A stretch of 64,000 nucleotides of DNA from Candidatus Palauibacter scopulicola (GCF_947581915.1 NZ_CANPWG010000046.1:37679-101678); one strand, 5' to 3'; numbered from the stretch's first letter, positions 30,398 through 39,065 are shown. Notes: generated from the letters alone by a model not told the origin. Translations and numbers: made by a program.

Positions 30398-31894
30398 GTG
30401 TCCGCGACGGTCGAAGTCGAGGTCAAGCTGACGGGAAGGGCGCGGGAGTTGTCCGCGGCGTTCGACGACCTGGGCGATACACGCCCCGTTCGCGAACAGC
30501 TTCTGACGGTCTACTACGACACCCCGGAGGGCCATCTCCGACATCGCGGCTTCGCTCTCAGAATCCGGAGCGGGCGCGGCGTCCGGGAACTGACCCTGAA
30601 GCGGGACGAGGGGGACGGACTGACCCGCGGCGAGTGGACTTCGTCCTTGCCGCCCACCACGGGGGCTGAGGGGCCGCCGCGGCTCGATCGACTCCCGCCG
30701 GAGGCTCCCGTCGGCGATCTCGGGATCGCGGAGGCCGACGCGCTGAACCCCACCTTCCTCACGGACATCGAGCGCACGAAGAAAGAGGTCCGGACCGGCG
30801 ACGCTCGGGTCGAGGCGTCTCTGGACACGGGGCGGATTTCGGCCGGCGAACGCGAGGCGCGGGTAGCCGAACTGGAGTTGGAACTGCTGGGCGGGCCGGT
30901 CGGGGACATGCTGTCGGGTGCGCGGGCGCTCCTCGAGAAGCGCCGCCTCAGGATCGGCACGCGCTCCAAGGCGGCGAGAGGCACGGATCTGCTTCTCGGC
31001 ACGTCGCCGCCCGCCGTCCGGGCGACCCGATCGAAGCTCGGTCCGGCGGATTCGATCGACGGGGCGCTCGCCAAGGTCGTCCGGGCCGCGTCCATCCACG
31101 TGACGGGGAATCTCGCTCCGGTGCTGGAGGCCGGCGATCCCGAAGGCATCCACCAACTGCGCGTCTCTCTGCGGCGGCTGCGCTCGGCGCTGCTATTCCT
31201 CAAGCCCCATCTCGGATCCCGTGCCGCAGCCCTGAACCGCGAGGCCCGGCGGGCGCTCAAGCGGCTGGGCCCGGCGCGCGACCTCGACGTCTTCCTGCTC
31301 GAGACGCTGCCTCCGGTGATCGACGCGCACCCCGCAGTGTCCTCGCTGCCGCGGCTTCGTGACGCCGCACGGGAACGGCGGGACGCGGCCCACGAATCGG
31401 CCCGGAAACTGATCCTGGGACGGCGGTTCAACCGGTTCGTCCTCGACCTGCTGCGCGTGGCCCACGGCGGCGGACTCGTCGTGCGGGACGCAGACGAGCC
31501 CCTCCTGAAGACCGCGAGGCGCAGGCTGATCGGGAGATATCGGAGCCTGATGAAGGCGGGGAGCGGTTTCGATCGCCTCACGGAGCCGGAGCGCCACCGG
31601 GTCAGGATCGCGCTCAAGAAGCTCCGCTATGCGTGCGACTACTCGCGGACCCTGTTTCCGGGGCCGGCGGTGGACACCTGCCTCCGACGTCTGTCGGCGC
31701 TGCAGGACGCCCTCGGCCACCTGAACGACGCGTCCGTCGCCCGGCGGATCTCGCAGGAGTTGGCCGCGGCCGACCCACTCGTGACGGAGGGAGCGGTGCG
31801 AGTCGGCGACTGGTGCGACCGGTGGGCGCGCGAGGCGGAGCCCGGCCTCATCGAGTCCTGGCGGACGTTCGCCGCGACGGACCCGTTCTGGTAG
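30398..31894 (+). CDS. CYTH-CHAD domain protein
   Basis: A 498-residue two-domain protein. The N-terminal CYTH (triphosphate tunnel) domain begins 'VEVEVKL' (ExExK motif) and continues with alternating charged strands ('FALRIRSGRG', 'LTLKRDEGDG') to ~190. The C-terminal CHAD domain (~220-495) is helical and rich in conserved basic residues ('IHQLRVSLRRLRSALLFL', 'HRVRIALKKLRYACDYS'). CYTH members hydrolyse tripolyphosphate or nucleoside triphosphates, and CHAD domains bind polyphosphate, so a role in polyphosphate metabolism is likely. The PiT phosphate transporter nearby is compatible with that. It starts at GTG. Confidence 0.9.
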   Translation: MSATVEVEVKLTGRARELSAAFDDLGDTRPVREQLLTVYYDTPEGHLRHRGFALRIRSGRGVRELTLKRDEGDGLTRGEWTSSLPPTTGAEGPPRLDRLPPEAPVGDLGIAEADALNPTFLTDIERTKKEVRTGDARVEASLDTGRISAGEREARVAELELELLGGPVGDMLSGARALLEKRRLRIGTRSKAARGTDLLLGTSPPAVRATRSKLGPADSIDGALAKVVRAASIHVTGNLAPVLEAGDPEGIHQLRVSLRRLRSALLFLKPHLGSRAAALNREARRALKRLGPARDLDVFLLETLPPVIDAHPAVSSLPRLRDAARERRDAAHESARKLILGRRFNRFVLDLLRVAHGGGLVVRDADEPLLKTARRRLIGRYRSLMKAGSGFDRLTEPERHRVRIALKKLRYACDYSRTLFPGPAVDTCLRRLSALQDALGHLNDASVARRISQELAAADPLVTEGAVRVGDWCDRWAREAEPGLIESWRTFAATDPFW

Positions 31895-31911
31895 CCCGCC
31901 CGGCTGTTCTT

Positions 31912-31944
31912 CCGGCGGTCCTCCCGGCGGTCCTCCCGGTCCTC
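31912..31944. repeat. 12-bp tandem repeat between convergent genes
   Basis: Two exact copies of CCGGCGGTCCTC followed by a partial third (CCGGTCCTC) fill half of the 69-bp gap between the CYTH-CHAD gene and the amidohydrolase-like gene. It encodes nothing obvious and probably reflects slippage. Confidence 0.6.
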
Positions 31945-31963
31945 CAGGCGGCTCCGGTACTCG

Positions 31964-33220
31964 TCAGGGGACGATGCGCGGCCCCAGCGAACGGCGGTGG
32001 CGCCGGACGCCGCGCGCGAAGAGGAGCAGCGTGAGCAGGAGCGCGGCCCCGCCGATGAGGAGCCGCACGGGATTGTCCGAAACCCGGTTGCCGGGGTTGT
32101 CGAGCAGGGCGTCGAAGAGCGTGGGCGGATCGTAGAGGACCCCGCCCTTGCCCACGCGGGACACCGTCTGCGTGAGCGAAATGTCCAGGCGCGGATCGCT
32201 CTCGAGAATCAGAAAGTCCCCCAGCTTGCCCGGCTCCAGGGTGCCCCGCGAATCGTCGAGCCCCAGGTGGCGGGCCGCCTCGCGCGTGGCGGCGTAAAGC
32301 GCGTCCTCCGCCGTCAATCCGGCCGCGACGAGCGCGTCCATCTCCTCGTGCAGCGCCAGCCCCGGCGCGAGCGCGCCGTTCGTCGCCGTGGAGACGGATC
32401 CTCCGGCGGCGTGGAACTCCCGCACGAACTCGCGGAGCACCTCCAGCGCCGCACCCAGCCGTTCGGCCTCGGCGGGCGTGCGGTCGGGAAGGAGCCGGTC
32501 CTGAATGCGCTCCGTGACCATCGCGAACTCGACCAGGCGGTTCATCCCGTGAGGAAGCCGATAGGGCGCAGCCCAGCGTTCCTGCTCCAGCAGGCGCGGC
32601 GCGAACGCGGCGCCCCGAGCCCCCATCGCGCGGGCGGAGTCCATCAATGCTTCGCGGTCGGCCAGCGTCGCCCGCGACCGCGCGAAAAGCTGGAGATCTC
32701 GCGGCTCGCGGCCGGGCGGCCCGCTTGCGTCGAGCGGGATCGTGGCGGCGAGCGCCAGACCGAAGAGGCCGAGCGGGTACGGCGGCTCCTCGACGGGCGT
32801 CGCCGGCCGCGGGGCGGGAATGCGCGCGTCATCGCTGCCGGTGGGGGGCAGCGGCTCCCCCTCGGGCCCCTCCGGAATCTCCGGGACGGCCGCCGTCGTA
32901 ACACCGAGCAGAAAGGCCAGGTAGGCGGCCTGCTCGTTGCTCGGTACCTCCGCGGCCTCCTTCACGTCGATCAGCCCCGGCACGATCCAGAAGCCATCGG
33001 CGTCGAGCACCTCCACGCCCCCCGGCCCGGCGCAGTCGGCCGGTGCGCCCACGCACGTCACCAGGCCGTCGACCACGACGAGCCGCCCGGTCGGCCACAC
33101 GGCTCCCGTGCCGTCGATGATGTTCGCGTTGTCGACCACGATCGACCCCGGCCCACCGCACGCCGCGAGGCCGGCCATAAGCGCGGCTGCTAGCCCCGGG
33201 TGGCGTCTGATTCCCGTCAT
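31964..33220 (-). CDS. Membrane-anchored amidohydrolase-like lipoprotein without metal ligands
   Basis: A 418-residue protein with lipobox 'LAACG'. Its N-terminal beta-sandwich half fits the amidohydrolase superfamily ('NIIDGTGAVWPTGRLVVVDGLVTCVG', 'WIVPGLIDVKEAA'), and its C-terminal 'TREAARHLGLDDSRGTLEPGKLGDFLIL' is the standard imidazolonepropionase-like ending. Where active relatives have the HxH metal site after 'PGLID', this protein has VKEAAEV. The later conserved His and Asp ligands are also not seen, so it is probably non-catalytic. A C-terminal membrane helix ('VRLLIGGAALLLTLLLFARG') adds a second anchor. Its start overlaps the stop of the HisN-like gene (ATGA). Confidence 0.75.
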   Translation of the reverse strand: MTGIRRHPGLAAALMAGLAACGGPGSIVVDNANIIDGTGAVWPTGRLVVVDGLVTCVGAPADCAGPGGVEVLDADGFWIVPGLIDVKEAAEVPSNEQAAYLAFLLGVTTAAVPEIPEGPEGEPLPPTGSDDARIPAPRPATPVEEPPYPLGLFGLALAATIPLDASGPPGREPRDLQLFARSRATLADREALMDSARAMGARGAAFAPRLLEQERWAAPYRLPHGMNRLVEFAMVTERIQDRLLPDRTPAEAERLGAALEVLREFVREFHAAGGSVSTATNGALAPGLALHEEMDALVAAGLTAEDALYAATREAARHLGLDDSRGTLEPGKLGDFLILESDPRLDISLTQTVSRVGKGGVLYDPPTLFDALLDNPGNRVSDNPVRLLIGGAALLLTLLLFARGVRRHRRSLGPRIVP

Positions 33221-33993
33221 GACGTTCCAGTTCCGTTCAGGATCTCCATCACCTCTCCGTGGAGCGCCGGCGCGGCCGCCACCGTCGACGCGCCGCCGAT
33301 CGGATCGTCCCCCTCCCAGGTCGTGATCACGCCGCCCGCGCCCCGGATCACCGGGACCAGCGCCGCAATGTCCCACGGATGCATGACGGGATCGAGCATG
33401 ATGTCGGCCCGCCCCGTCGCGACCATGAGATACCCGTAACAGTCGCCCCAGCCCCGGTACAGCGCCGTTTTCGCCCACAGCGCCTCGAACCCCGCCAGGT
33501 CCCGGTGCCGGCCGACCGCCCCCGGATCCGTCGTCAGGAGCATCGCCTCTGACAGCGAGCGGTCTTCCCGGACCCTCACCGCCTCCCCGTTGAAGGTCGT
33601 CCCGGACGGGGTGCCGATGGCCAGCTCGCCCGTGATCGGCTGGTGGATCACGCCCAGAATCGGCTCCCCGCCGCGCAGCAGTCCGATGAGCGTCCCGAAC
33701 AGGGGGACGCCCGCGACGAAGGAGATCGTCCCGTCGATCGGGTCCAGCACCCAGACGTATTCCGCATCGTCGTTCTGCGGGCCGAACTCCTCCCCGACGA
33801 TGCCGTGGTCGGGGAAGCGCTCCAGGATCCGGTCGCGCAGGAGCGTCTCGGCGTAGCGATCCGCCACCGTGACGGGCGACGCGTCCGGCTTGGATTCCAC
33901 GGCCAGGTCGGGATGGCGGAACATGCCCGCGATCGCCCGGCCCGACTCCTCGGCCAGCTCCGCCGCGAATGCTCTCAGCGAATCGGGATCCAA
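33217..33993 (-). CDS. Inositol-monophosphatase-family phosphatase (HisN-like)
   Basis: A 258-residue Mg-dependent phosphatase. It has 'GEEFG' and 'VWVLDPIDGTISFVAG' (metal-binding DPIDGT) and the C-terminal 'HPWDIAALVPVIRGAGGVIT'. Sequence style is closest to HisN-type histidinol-phosphate phosphatase, but inositol-1-phosphatase or another phosphomonoesterase remains possible; no other his genes are in the window. The start is TTG at 33993, supported by GGAGAAG five bases upstream. The gene overlaps the amidohydrolase-like gene by four bases and is likely co-translated with it. Confidence 0.85.
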   Translation of the reverse strand: MDPDSLRAFAAELAEESGRAIAGMFRHPDLAVESKPDASPVTVADRYAETLLRDRILERFPDHGIVGEEFGPQNDDAEYVWVLDPIDGTISFVAGVPLFGTLIGLLRGGEPILGVIHQPITGELAIGTPSGTTFNGEAVRVREDRSLSEAMLLTTDPGAVGRHRDLAGFEALWAKTALYRGWGDCYGYLMVATGRADIMLDPVMHPWDIAALVPVIRGAGGVITTWEGDDPIGGASTVAAAPALHGEVMEILNGTGTS

Positions 33994-34045
33994 CGTCTTC
34001 TCCGGTTTCGGGGTTCGGGTTTGAGCGCGATCCGGCCCACAGGTT

Positions 34046-34070
34046 AGTGTCGCGTCCGGGACACGACACT
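34046..34070. promoter_or_regulatory. 25-bp near-palindrome upstream of the HcrB-like gene
   Basis: AGTGTCGCGTCC, a central G, then GGACACGACACT: 12-bp arms with a single mismatch. AGGTT occurs on both outer flanks. It ends 12 bases before the start codon at 34083 and lies in the divergent gap with the HisN-like gene (TTG at 33993). Position and symmetry suggest a repressor operator. Confidence 0.55.
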
Positions 34071-34082
34071 AGGTTGCCGGAC

Positions 34083-35069
34083 ATGCTCAGGCTTCATCCG
34101 TACGAATACCACATGCCGCGCGCCCTCGACGAGGCGCTATCGCTGCTCGCCGCCCACGGCGACGACGCGATGCCCATCGCCGGCGGAACCGACCTCGTGC
34201 CCAACATGAAGCACGGGCTGTTCACGCCCGGCCACCTCGTCGCGCTCAGCCGGGTTCGGGAGATGCGGGGGATCGCCGCCACCGAGGCCGAGATCCGCAT
34301 CGGGGCCGCCGAGACGCTGACCTCGGTCGCGACCCACCCGGAAGTCCTCGCGCGGATCCCCAGCCTCGCGCGCGCCGCCGAGCTCGTGTCCGGTCCGCAG
34401 TTGCGGCGGGTCGGCACCATCGGCGGCAACGTCTGCCTCGACACGCGCTGCGCCTACTACAACCAGACGAGGTTCTGGCGGAAGGCGCTCGGCTACTGTC
34501 TGAAGAAGGACGGCGACCTCTGCCACGTCGTGAAGGGCGGCACCCGCTGCGTCGCGGCGCACTCGGCCGACACGCCGCCCGTGCTCGCCGTGCTCGACGC
34601 GGTCCTCGAGGTCGCGGACGCGGACGGGACGCGCGACGTGCCGATACGACAATTCTTCACATCCGACGGAATCTGGAACCGGTCCATGGGGAGAAGCGAA
34701 CTCGTCGTCGCGATCCGGGTTCCGCGGCCGCCCCCGGGTACGCAGGTCGCGTTTCAGAAACTCCGGCCGCGCGCGGCCATCGATTTCCCGCTGGCCAACC
34801 TGGCGGTGCGCGTCGGCCGCGACGACGACGGCCGCGTGTCCGATTTCCGCCTCGTCGTCTCCGCGATGGGTTCGTACCCCCGCCATGTGGGCAAGGTCGA
34901 CGACGCCGCCATGGGGAACCGCCTCGGTCCCGGCGTGATCGAGGCCGTGGCCGAGCAGGCGTTCCGCCAGTGCCACCCGCTCTCCAACATCACCGTCGAT
35001 CCGGAATGGCGCCGCGCCATGATCCCCGTCCTCGTCCGCCGCGCCCTCAACGAGATCGCCGCTGCCTGA
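34083..35069 (+). CDS. 4-hydroxybenzoyl-CoA reductase beta-type FAD/[4Fe-4S] subunit, orphan
   Basis: A 328-residue FAD-binding subunit of the molybdenum hydroxylase family. It has 'PIAGGTDLVPNMK' and 'RRVGTIGGNVCLD' for FAD contact. Inserted between the FAD subdomains is a loop with C123, C139, C147 and C156, whose 16-8-9 spacing matches the extra [4Fe-4S] cluster loop known in the beta subunit of 4-hydroxybenzoyl-CoA reductase. That enzyme dehydroxylates 4-hydroxybenzoyl-CoA in anaerobic aromatic degradation. No molybdopterin (alpha) or [2Fe-2S] (gamma) subunit is adjacent, so partner and substrate are unknown. The ATG at 34083 begins the conserved 'LRLHPYEYHMP'. Confidence 0.85.
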   Translation: MLRLHPYEYHMPRALDEALSLLAAHGDDAMPIAGGTDLVPNMKHGLFTPGHLVALSRVREMRGIAATEAEIRIGAAETLTSVATHPEVLARIPSLARAAELVSGPQLRRVGTIGGNVCLDTRCAYYNQTRFWRKALGYCLKKDGDLCHVVKGGTRCVAAHSADTPPVLAVLDAVLEVADADGTRDVPIRQFFTSDGIWNRSMGRSELVVAIRVPRPPPGTQVAFQKLRPRAAIDFPLANLAVRVGRDDDGRVSDFRLVVSAMGSYPRHVGKVDDAAMGNRLGPGVIEAVAEQAFRQCHPLSNITVDPEWRRAMIPVLVRRALNEIAAA

Positions 35070-35103
35070 GGCGCCGCACACAGCCGGGGTTTGCCACGGA
35101 CGG

Positions 35104-36249
35104 CTAGTAGCCGAAGAGGTCTGCGAGGGGGACGTAGGCCTCGCCGGCGAAGGCGAGCACGTCGTCGATGCCGAACAGGATCTCGTTGAGCGCCGCCAGC
35201 TCCGAGCTGGTGAATCCCCGTCCGGCGGCATCGATGAAGACAGGCGCCTCCACCGTGCCCTCCACGAGCGCCTCCACCCGCCCCGCCTGACGGATCTCTC
35301 CCGCCTGCGCCCCGTCCACGACGGCGAGGTCGACGAGCGTCCGTCCGGCCGAGCCGTCGATGTCCATGCGAAAGAGGAGTTCCGCGTGCGACCCATCCAC
35401 CGGCAGATCGCCGCCGACCCGCAGCCGTACCTCCGTCCCCTCCGCCGAGAGCACGCGGTGCGTGGACGTGACATACGTCATGCCGGCCGCGTCATCGAAC
35501 TCCAGCAACTCGTCGAGTTCGAAGTCGAAGCGCCCGTTGTGGTCTTCCGCGAACCCCTCGGCGAGCAGGCTCACGGACACCCCGTTCGCGTCGGACGCGA
35601 AGGCGCCGTCCACGAGGTAGTCCGCGATGCGACGGGTTCCGCCGCCGCTCGTATCGAAGGCCCGCATCCGCAGCCGCGCGGACACCGCGTCGCTCTCGTC
35701 CGTGAGATCCACGAACCCGAACGGCCGCAGCGGCAGCGCGGGGAGGCCGGACGAAAGGTCCACCACGTACAGTTCGAACCGGACCCCGTTTTCCGGGCCT
35801 CCGTCGCCGTACTCGACATACGCGTCGATGGACGCGTCGAAGATGAACTCCTTGCCGAGGAAGTTGATCGGGAAGAGCGGGGTCTTCGCGCCCCGTCCGC
35901 GCCGCACTGCGACGTTCGCCACCGCCCGTTCGAGCGAACGCGGTTCGAGGGCACGGAGAAGATCGACCCGGTCGGAGGAGCCGCGGAGCCGGGCGTGGGC
36001 CGCCCGATTCGCCGGGGGCGCGGCCAGCCCGAGCACCTCGGCGATCGTCCGCACCTGCGCCACGATCGCGTTGTCCGCGGCGAACCGGAGCGAGTAGATC
36101 GAGTTCGCCGCCAACTCGGGATCGAAGGGGGGATCGGGCAGCGGCGGTCCGATGATGCCTCGTTCTTCCGCACAACCCGCGACCGCCAGTACGAGCAGCC
36201 CCACCGCCAGGGCACGACATCTTCCCGCCACCGCGATCCCTCCCCTCAT
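35104..36249 (-). CDS. Lipoprotein of unknown function
   Basis: A 381-residue exported protein with a clean lipoprotein signal ('LAVGLLVLAVAGC'). The mature part is acidic and beta-rich with no recognised domain. It includes 'FLGKEFIFDASIDAYVEYGDGG' and 'LYVVDLSSGLPALPLRPFGFVDL'. Three in-frame ATGs at 36288, 36267 and 36249 sit in a short tandem repeat, each followed by GGGGAGGG/GGGAGGGG that can act as ribosome site for the next. I chose 36249 as nearest to the signal helix. It is convergent with the HcrB-like gene (34-base gap). Confidence 0.7.
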   Translation of the reverse strand: MRGGIAVAGRCRALAVGLLVLAVAGCAEERGIIGPPLPDPPFDPELAANSIYSLRFAADNAIVAQVRTIAEVLGLAAPPANRAAHARLRGSSDRVDLLRALEPRSLERAVANVAVRRGRGAKTPLFPINFLGKEFIFDASIDAYVEYGDGGPENGVRFELYVVDLSSGLPALPLRPFGFVDLTDESDAVSARLRMRAFDTSGGGTRRIADYLVDGAFASDANGVSVSLLAEGFAEDHNGRFDFELDELLEFDDAAGMTYVTSTHRVLSAEGTEVRLRVGGDLPVDGSHAELLFRMDIDGSAGRTLVDLAVVDGAQAGEIRQAGRVEALVEGTVEAPVFIDAAGRGFTSSELAALNEILFGIDDVLAFAGEAYVPLADLFGY

Positions 36250-36294
36250 GCTTGAAGCCCCTCCCATGGTTGAAGTCCCTCCCCTCATGGTTGG
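36243..36294. repeat. 18/21-bp tandem repeat carrying three in-frame ATG codons
   Basis: On the minus strand the sequence reads as three copies of a unit beginning ATGAGGGGAGGG or ATGGGAGGGG and ending TTCAA. The copies start at 36288, 36267 and 36249 (spacing 21 and 18). All keep the lipoprotein reading frame, so copy-number change would alter start-site choice without frameshift. Confidence 0.65.
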
Positions 36295-36485
36295 AGCCAT
36301 TGGACAGGAGAAAGACGAAGCAGGAGGGAAGCGGGTCACGGCCCGTGGCAGCGCGCGGGAGCACGCGGGAGGCGGAAGTGGCTGGTCACGGTCCCCACCG
36401 CGCGCATACCTTGGCGGAGCATTCAAGAATCCGGCATTCGTCACTATGGCCCCCGGCCGGGGGCTCTTGATTCCGAGGAGGTAGG

Positions 36486-37097
36486 ATGCACGCCTTGCCC
36501 GACCTGCCGTACGCCCACGACGCGCTCGAACCGACGATCGACGCGCGCACGATGGAGATCCACCACGGCAAGCATCACCAGGTGTACGTGAACATGCTGA
36601 ACGGCGCGCTCGACGGTCACGAAGACCTCGCGAGCCTCTCCCTGGAGGCCCTCCTGCGCGGCATCTCCGACGTCCCCGAGTCGATCCGCGGCGCGGTGCG
36701 GAACCACGGCGGCGGACACTCGAACCACTCGCTGTTCTGGACTTCGATGTCCGCGGACGGGGGCGGGAGTCCGTCCGGCGACCTCGCGGCCGCCATCGAC
36801 AACGCCTGCGGTTCCTTCGACGATTTCAAGGCGGCGTTCCAGCAGGCGGGCCTCACCCGCTTCGGCAGCGGCTGGGCGTGGCTCGTGGCCGGGGGCGGCG
36901 GCGAACTCTCCGTGTACTCCACCGCGAACCAGGACAGCCCGCTGATGCAGGGCGACACGCCGCTCCTGGGCGTGGACGTGTGGGAGCACGCGTACTACCT
37001 GAACTACCAGAACCGCCGGGCGGACTACCTCGCCGCGTTCTGGGACGTGGTGGACTGGGCCGCCGTGGCCGCCCGCTACGCCGCCGCCACCGGCTGA
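36486..37097 (+). CDS. sodA: Superoxide dismutase, Mn type
   Basis: A 203-residue Fe/Mn superoxide dismutase. Metal ligands are H26 (in '[11 protein letters not shown]'), H81 ('NHSLFW'), D164 and H168 ('DVWEHAYY'). '[11 protein letters not shown]' and 'TANQDSPLM' follow the manganese-type pattern rather than the Fe-type. It converts superoxide to H2O2 and O2 in the cytoplasm. The gene starts seven bases after a GGAGG ribosome site. It fits an aerobic lifestyle that also makes H2O2 through sarcosine oxidase. Confidence 0.95.
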   Translation: MHALPDLPYAHDALEPTIDARTMEIHHGKHHQVYVNMLNGALDGHEDLASLSLEALLRGISDVPESIRGAVRNHGGGHSNHSLFWTSMSADGGGSPSGDLAAAIDNACGSFDDFKAAFQQAGLTRFGSGWAWLVAGGGGELSVYSTANQDSPLMQGDTPLLGVDVWEHAYYLNYQNRRADYLAAFWDVVDWAAVAARYAAATG

Positions 37098-37128
37098 CCT
37101 TCCCGAAACAGCAGCTCCGTGGTCGGGG

Positions 37129-38253
37129 TCAGTCGCCGAGGCTGACCCCGATCGCCTGCGCCGTCATCACGATGTCGCCGTCCACCGGCACCAGCTTGGG
37201 GTTGGCGAGCGCTTCGGCGAGCGGGATCGCCCGCACGAGCGGCGGATCGAGCGCGACCATCGTCCCGAATCGGCCGCGGGCCACGCAGCGCACGGCGGCC
37301 GCGCCGAAGCGCAGCGACATGACGCGGTCGTAGGCGGTCGGCGTGCCGCCCCGCTGCAGGTGGCCCAGCGTCAGCGACCGCGTTTCCTTCCCCGTGCGCC
37401 GGGCGATCTCGCGCGCCACCATGTCGCCCAGCCCGCCCAGCCGCTCCTGGTCGTCCCCGCCGCCGTGGACGGTCTTCGTCACCATCTCGCCCCCGGCCGG
37501 CGATGCGCCCTCCGCCACGCAGACGATGCTGAAGTCGCGCCCCGCGGCCTCACGCTCCCGGATCTTGTCGCACACCCTCTCGATGTCGAAGGGAATCTCG
37601 GGGATGAGGATGACGTCGGCCGAGCCCGCCAGCCCGCTGTAGAGCGCGATCCAGCCGGCGTCCCGTCCCATGACTTCCACCACCATGACGCGACGGTGGC
37701 TCTCCGCCGTGGAGTGAAGTTTCCCGATCGCGTCGGTGGCCGTCTCCACTGCCGTAAGAAACCCGAACGTGAGACTGGTTCCGCACAGGTCGTTGTCGAT
37801 CGTCTTCGGCACGCCGACCACGGGAAGCCCCCGCTTTGACAGCCGGTGCGCGAGGTGGAGACTGCCGTCCCCGCCGATCGCGATCAGCGCGTCGATGCCA
37901 TGCTGCCGCAGGCTCTCGATGACCTCGCCGGACCGGTCGCGCTCTTCGATCGAACCGTCCGGCAGGCGCACCGGCCACGCGAACGGGTCCGAGCGGTTGG
38001 TCGTTCCCAGAATCGTCCCGCCGCGGTGCGTGATCCCCCGCACTTCGTCGCTCCCCAGCGGGATCACCTGCCCGGGATCGTCCGGCAACAGCCCCCCGTA
38101 GCCGTTCTCGATGCCGACCACGCTCCAGCCGCGGCGGCGGGCGCTCAACACGATGGCCCGAATCACCGCGTTCAGCCCCGGCGCATCGCCGCCACCGGTG
38201 TTGATCGCGATCTTCTTGATCGTTCCCGCTCCACCTGCCTTCTTCTCATTCAT
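37129..38253 (-). CDS. 6-phosphofructokinase
   Basis: A 374-residue group A phosphofructokinase. It has 'NTGGGDAPGLNAVIRA' (nucleotide/diphosphate loop), 'GGDGS' at 127-131, 'PKTIDND' with catalytic D153, and 'EVMGRDAGWIAL'. Position 104 (E. coli numbering) is Gly, as in ATP enzymes, but position 124 is Lys (K150), as in PPi enzymes and some ATP-using protist/plant types. The phosphoryl donor is therefore probably ATP but not certain. A promoter TTGCCC-17-GATAAT ends six bases before the ATG, which would give a leaderless mRNA; no Shine-Dalgarno sequence is present. Confidence 0.92.
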   Translation of the reverse strand: MNEKKAGGAGTIKKIAINTGGGDAPGLNAVIRAIVLSARRRGWSVVGIENGYGGLLPDDPGQVIPLGSDEVRGITHRGGTILGTTNRSDPFAWPVRLPDGSIEERDRSGEVIESLRQHGIDALIAIGGDGSLHLAHRLSKRGLPVVGVPKTIDNDLCGTSLTFGFLTAVETATDAIGKLHSTAESHRRVMVVEVMGRDAGWIALYSGLAGSADVILIPEIPFDIERVCDKIREREAAGRDFSIVCVAEGASPAGGEMVTKTVHGGGDDQERLGGLGDMVAREIARRTGKETRSLTLGHLQRGGTPTAYDRVMSLRFGAAAVRCVARGRFGTMVALDPPLVRAIPLAEALANPKLVPVDGDIVMTAQAIGVSLGD

Positions 38254-38259
38254 GGCCCG

Positions 38260-38288
38260 ATTATCGGGGCTGCGGCAGCGCGGGGCAA
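38260..38288 (-). promoter_or_regulatory. Sigma-70-like promoter giving a leaderless pfk transcript
   Basis: On the minus strand TTGCCC (38288-38283) and GATAAT (38265-38260) are separated by exactly 17 bases. The -10 box ends six bases before the ATG of phosphofructokinase, so transcription would start at or next to the A of the start codon. Prediction by eye only. Confidence 0.55.
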
Positions 38289-38390
38289 AACCCCGCGTAC
38301 ACGTCGAGAGCGCGTCTCGAGCGCAGCGGGGCGTGTGCGACGCGCCGCAGGGGTTGACGCTAAGTCGCCGGGGCGGCACCCTCGCTCCCC

Positions 38391-39065
38391 ATGTCACCGC
38401 GCCGCCCGCTGGAAACGATTCTGTTCGATCTCGACGGGACCCTCGTGGACTCGACCGACCTCATCGCCGCCTCCTGGCGCCATACGATGAGGACCCACTT
38501 CGACGACCCCCCGCCGGACGAGGTGTGGCTGAGGACGCTGGGCCAGCCGCTACGCACCCAGCTCGGCTACCTCGTGGACTCGGCCGAAGAGGTACAGGCC
38601 ATGGTCGAGACCTACATCGACCACAACTTCCGGGAACACGAACGGCTCATCCGCTCGTTCCCGGGCGTCCGCGAGACGGTCGGGCGTTTACGCGAGAAGG
38701 GCGTGCGGCTCGGCGTGGTCACGAGCAAGGCGAGCGCCGGCACGGCCCGCAGCCTGGCGGCGTGTGCGCTGGAAGAAGCGCTCTTCGACGTGATCGTGAC
38801 GTCGGATGAACCCGTGCCGCACAAGCCCGACCCCGCCCCCATCCGCCTGGCGCTCGAACGTCTCGGAGCCGCCGCCGAAACCGCCGCCTACGTGGGCGAC
38901 TCCGTATGGGACATGCGGGCCGGACACGCGGCCGGCGTGACGACGATCGCCGCGCTCTGGGGCCCGTTCTCGGAGCGGGAACTGGTGATCGAACGCCCCC
39001 ACATCATGCTCGACGCGATCGAGGACATCGTCGACCACGTCGCCGCACCGGGAGCGGCCGGCTAG
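38391..39065 (+). CDS. HAD-superfamily phosphatase (phosphoglycolate phosphatase-like)
   Basis: A 224-residue HAD hydrolase. Motif I is 'LFDLDGTLVDS', motif II is the threonine in 'LGVVTSKA', motif III is 'KPDP' and motif IV is 'AYVGDSVWDM'. The cap is the C1 helical type of Gph/PpaX enzymes. Possible substrates are 2-phosphoglycolate or pyrophosphate. The gene is divergent from pfk across 137 bases with no strong ribosome site. Its TAG stop overlaps the lon stop on the other strand within CTAG. Confidence 0.87.
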   Translation: MSPRRPLETILFDLDGTLVDSTDLIAASWRHTMRTHFDDPPPDEVWLRTLGQPLRTQLGYLVDSAEEVQAMVETYIDHNFREHERLIRSFPGVRETVGRLREKGVRLGVVTSKASAGTARSLAACALEEALFDVIVTSDEPVPHKPDPAPIRLALERLGAAAETAAYVGDSVWDMRAGHAAGVTTIAALWGPFSERELVIERPHIMLDAIEDIVDHVAAPGAAG

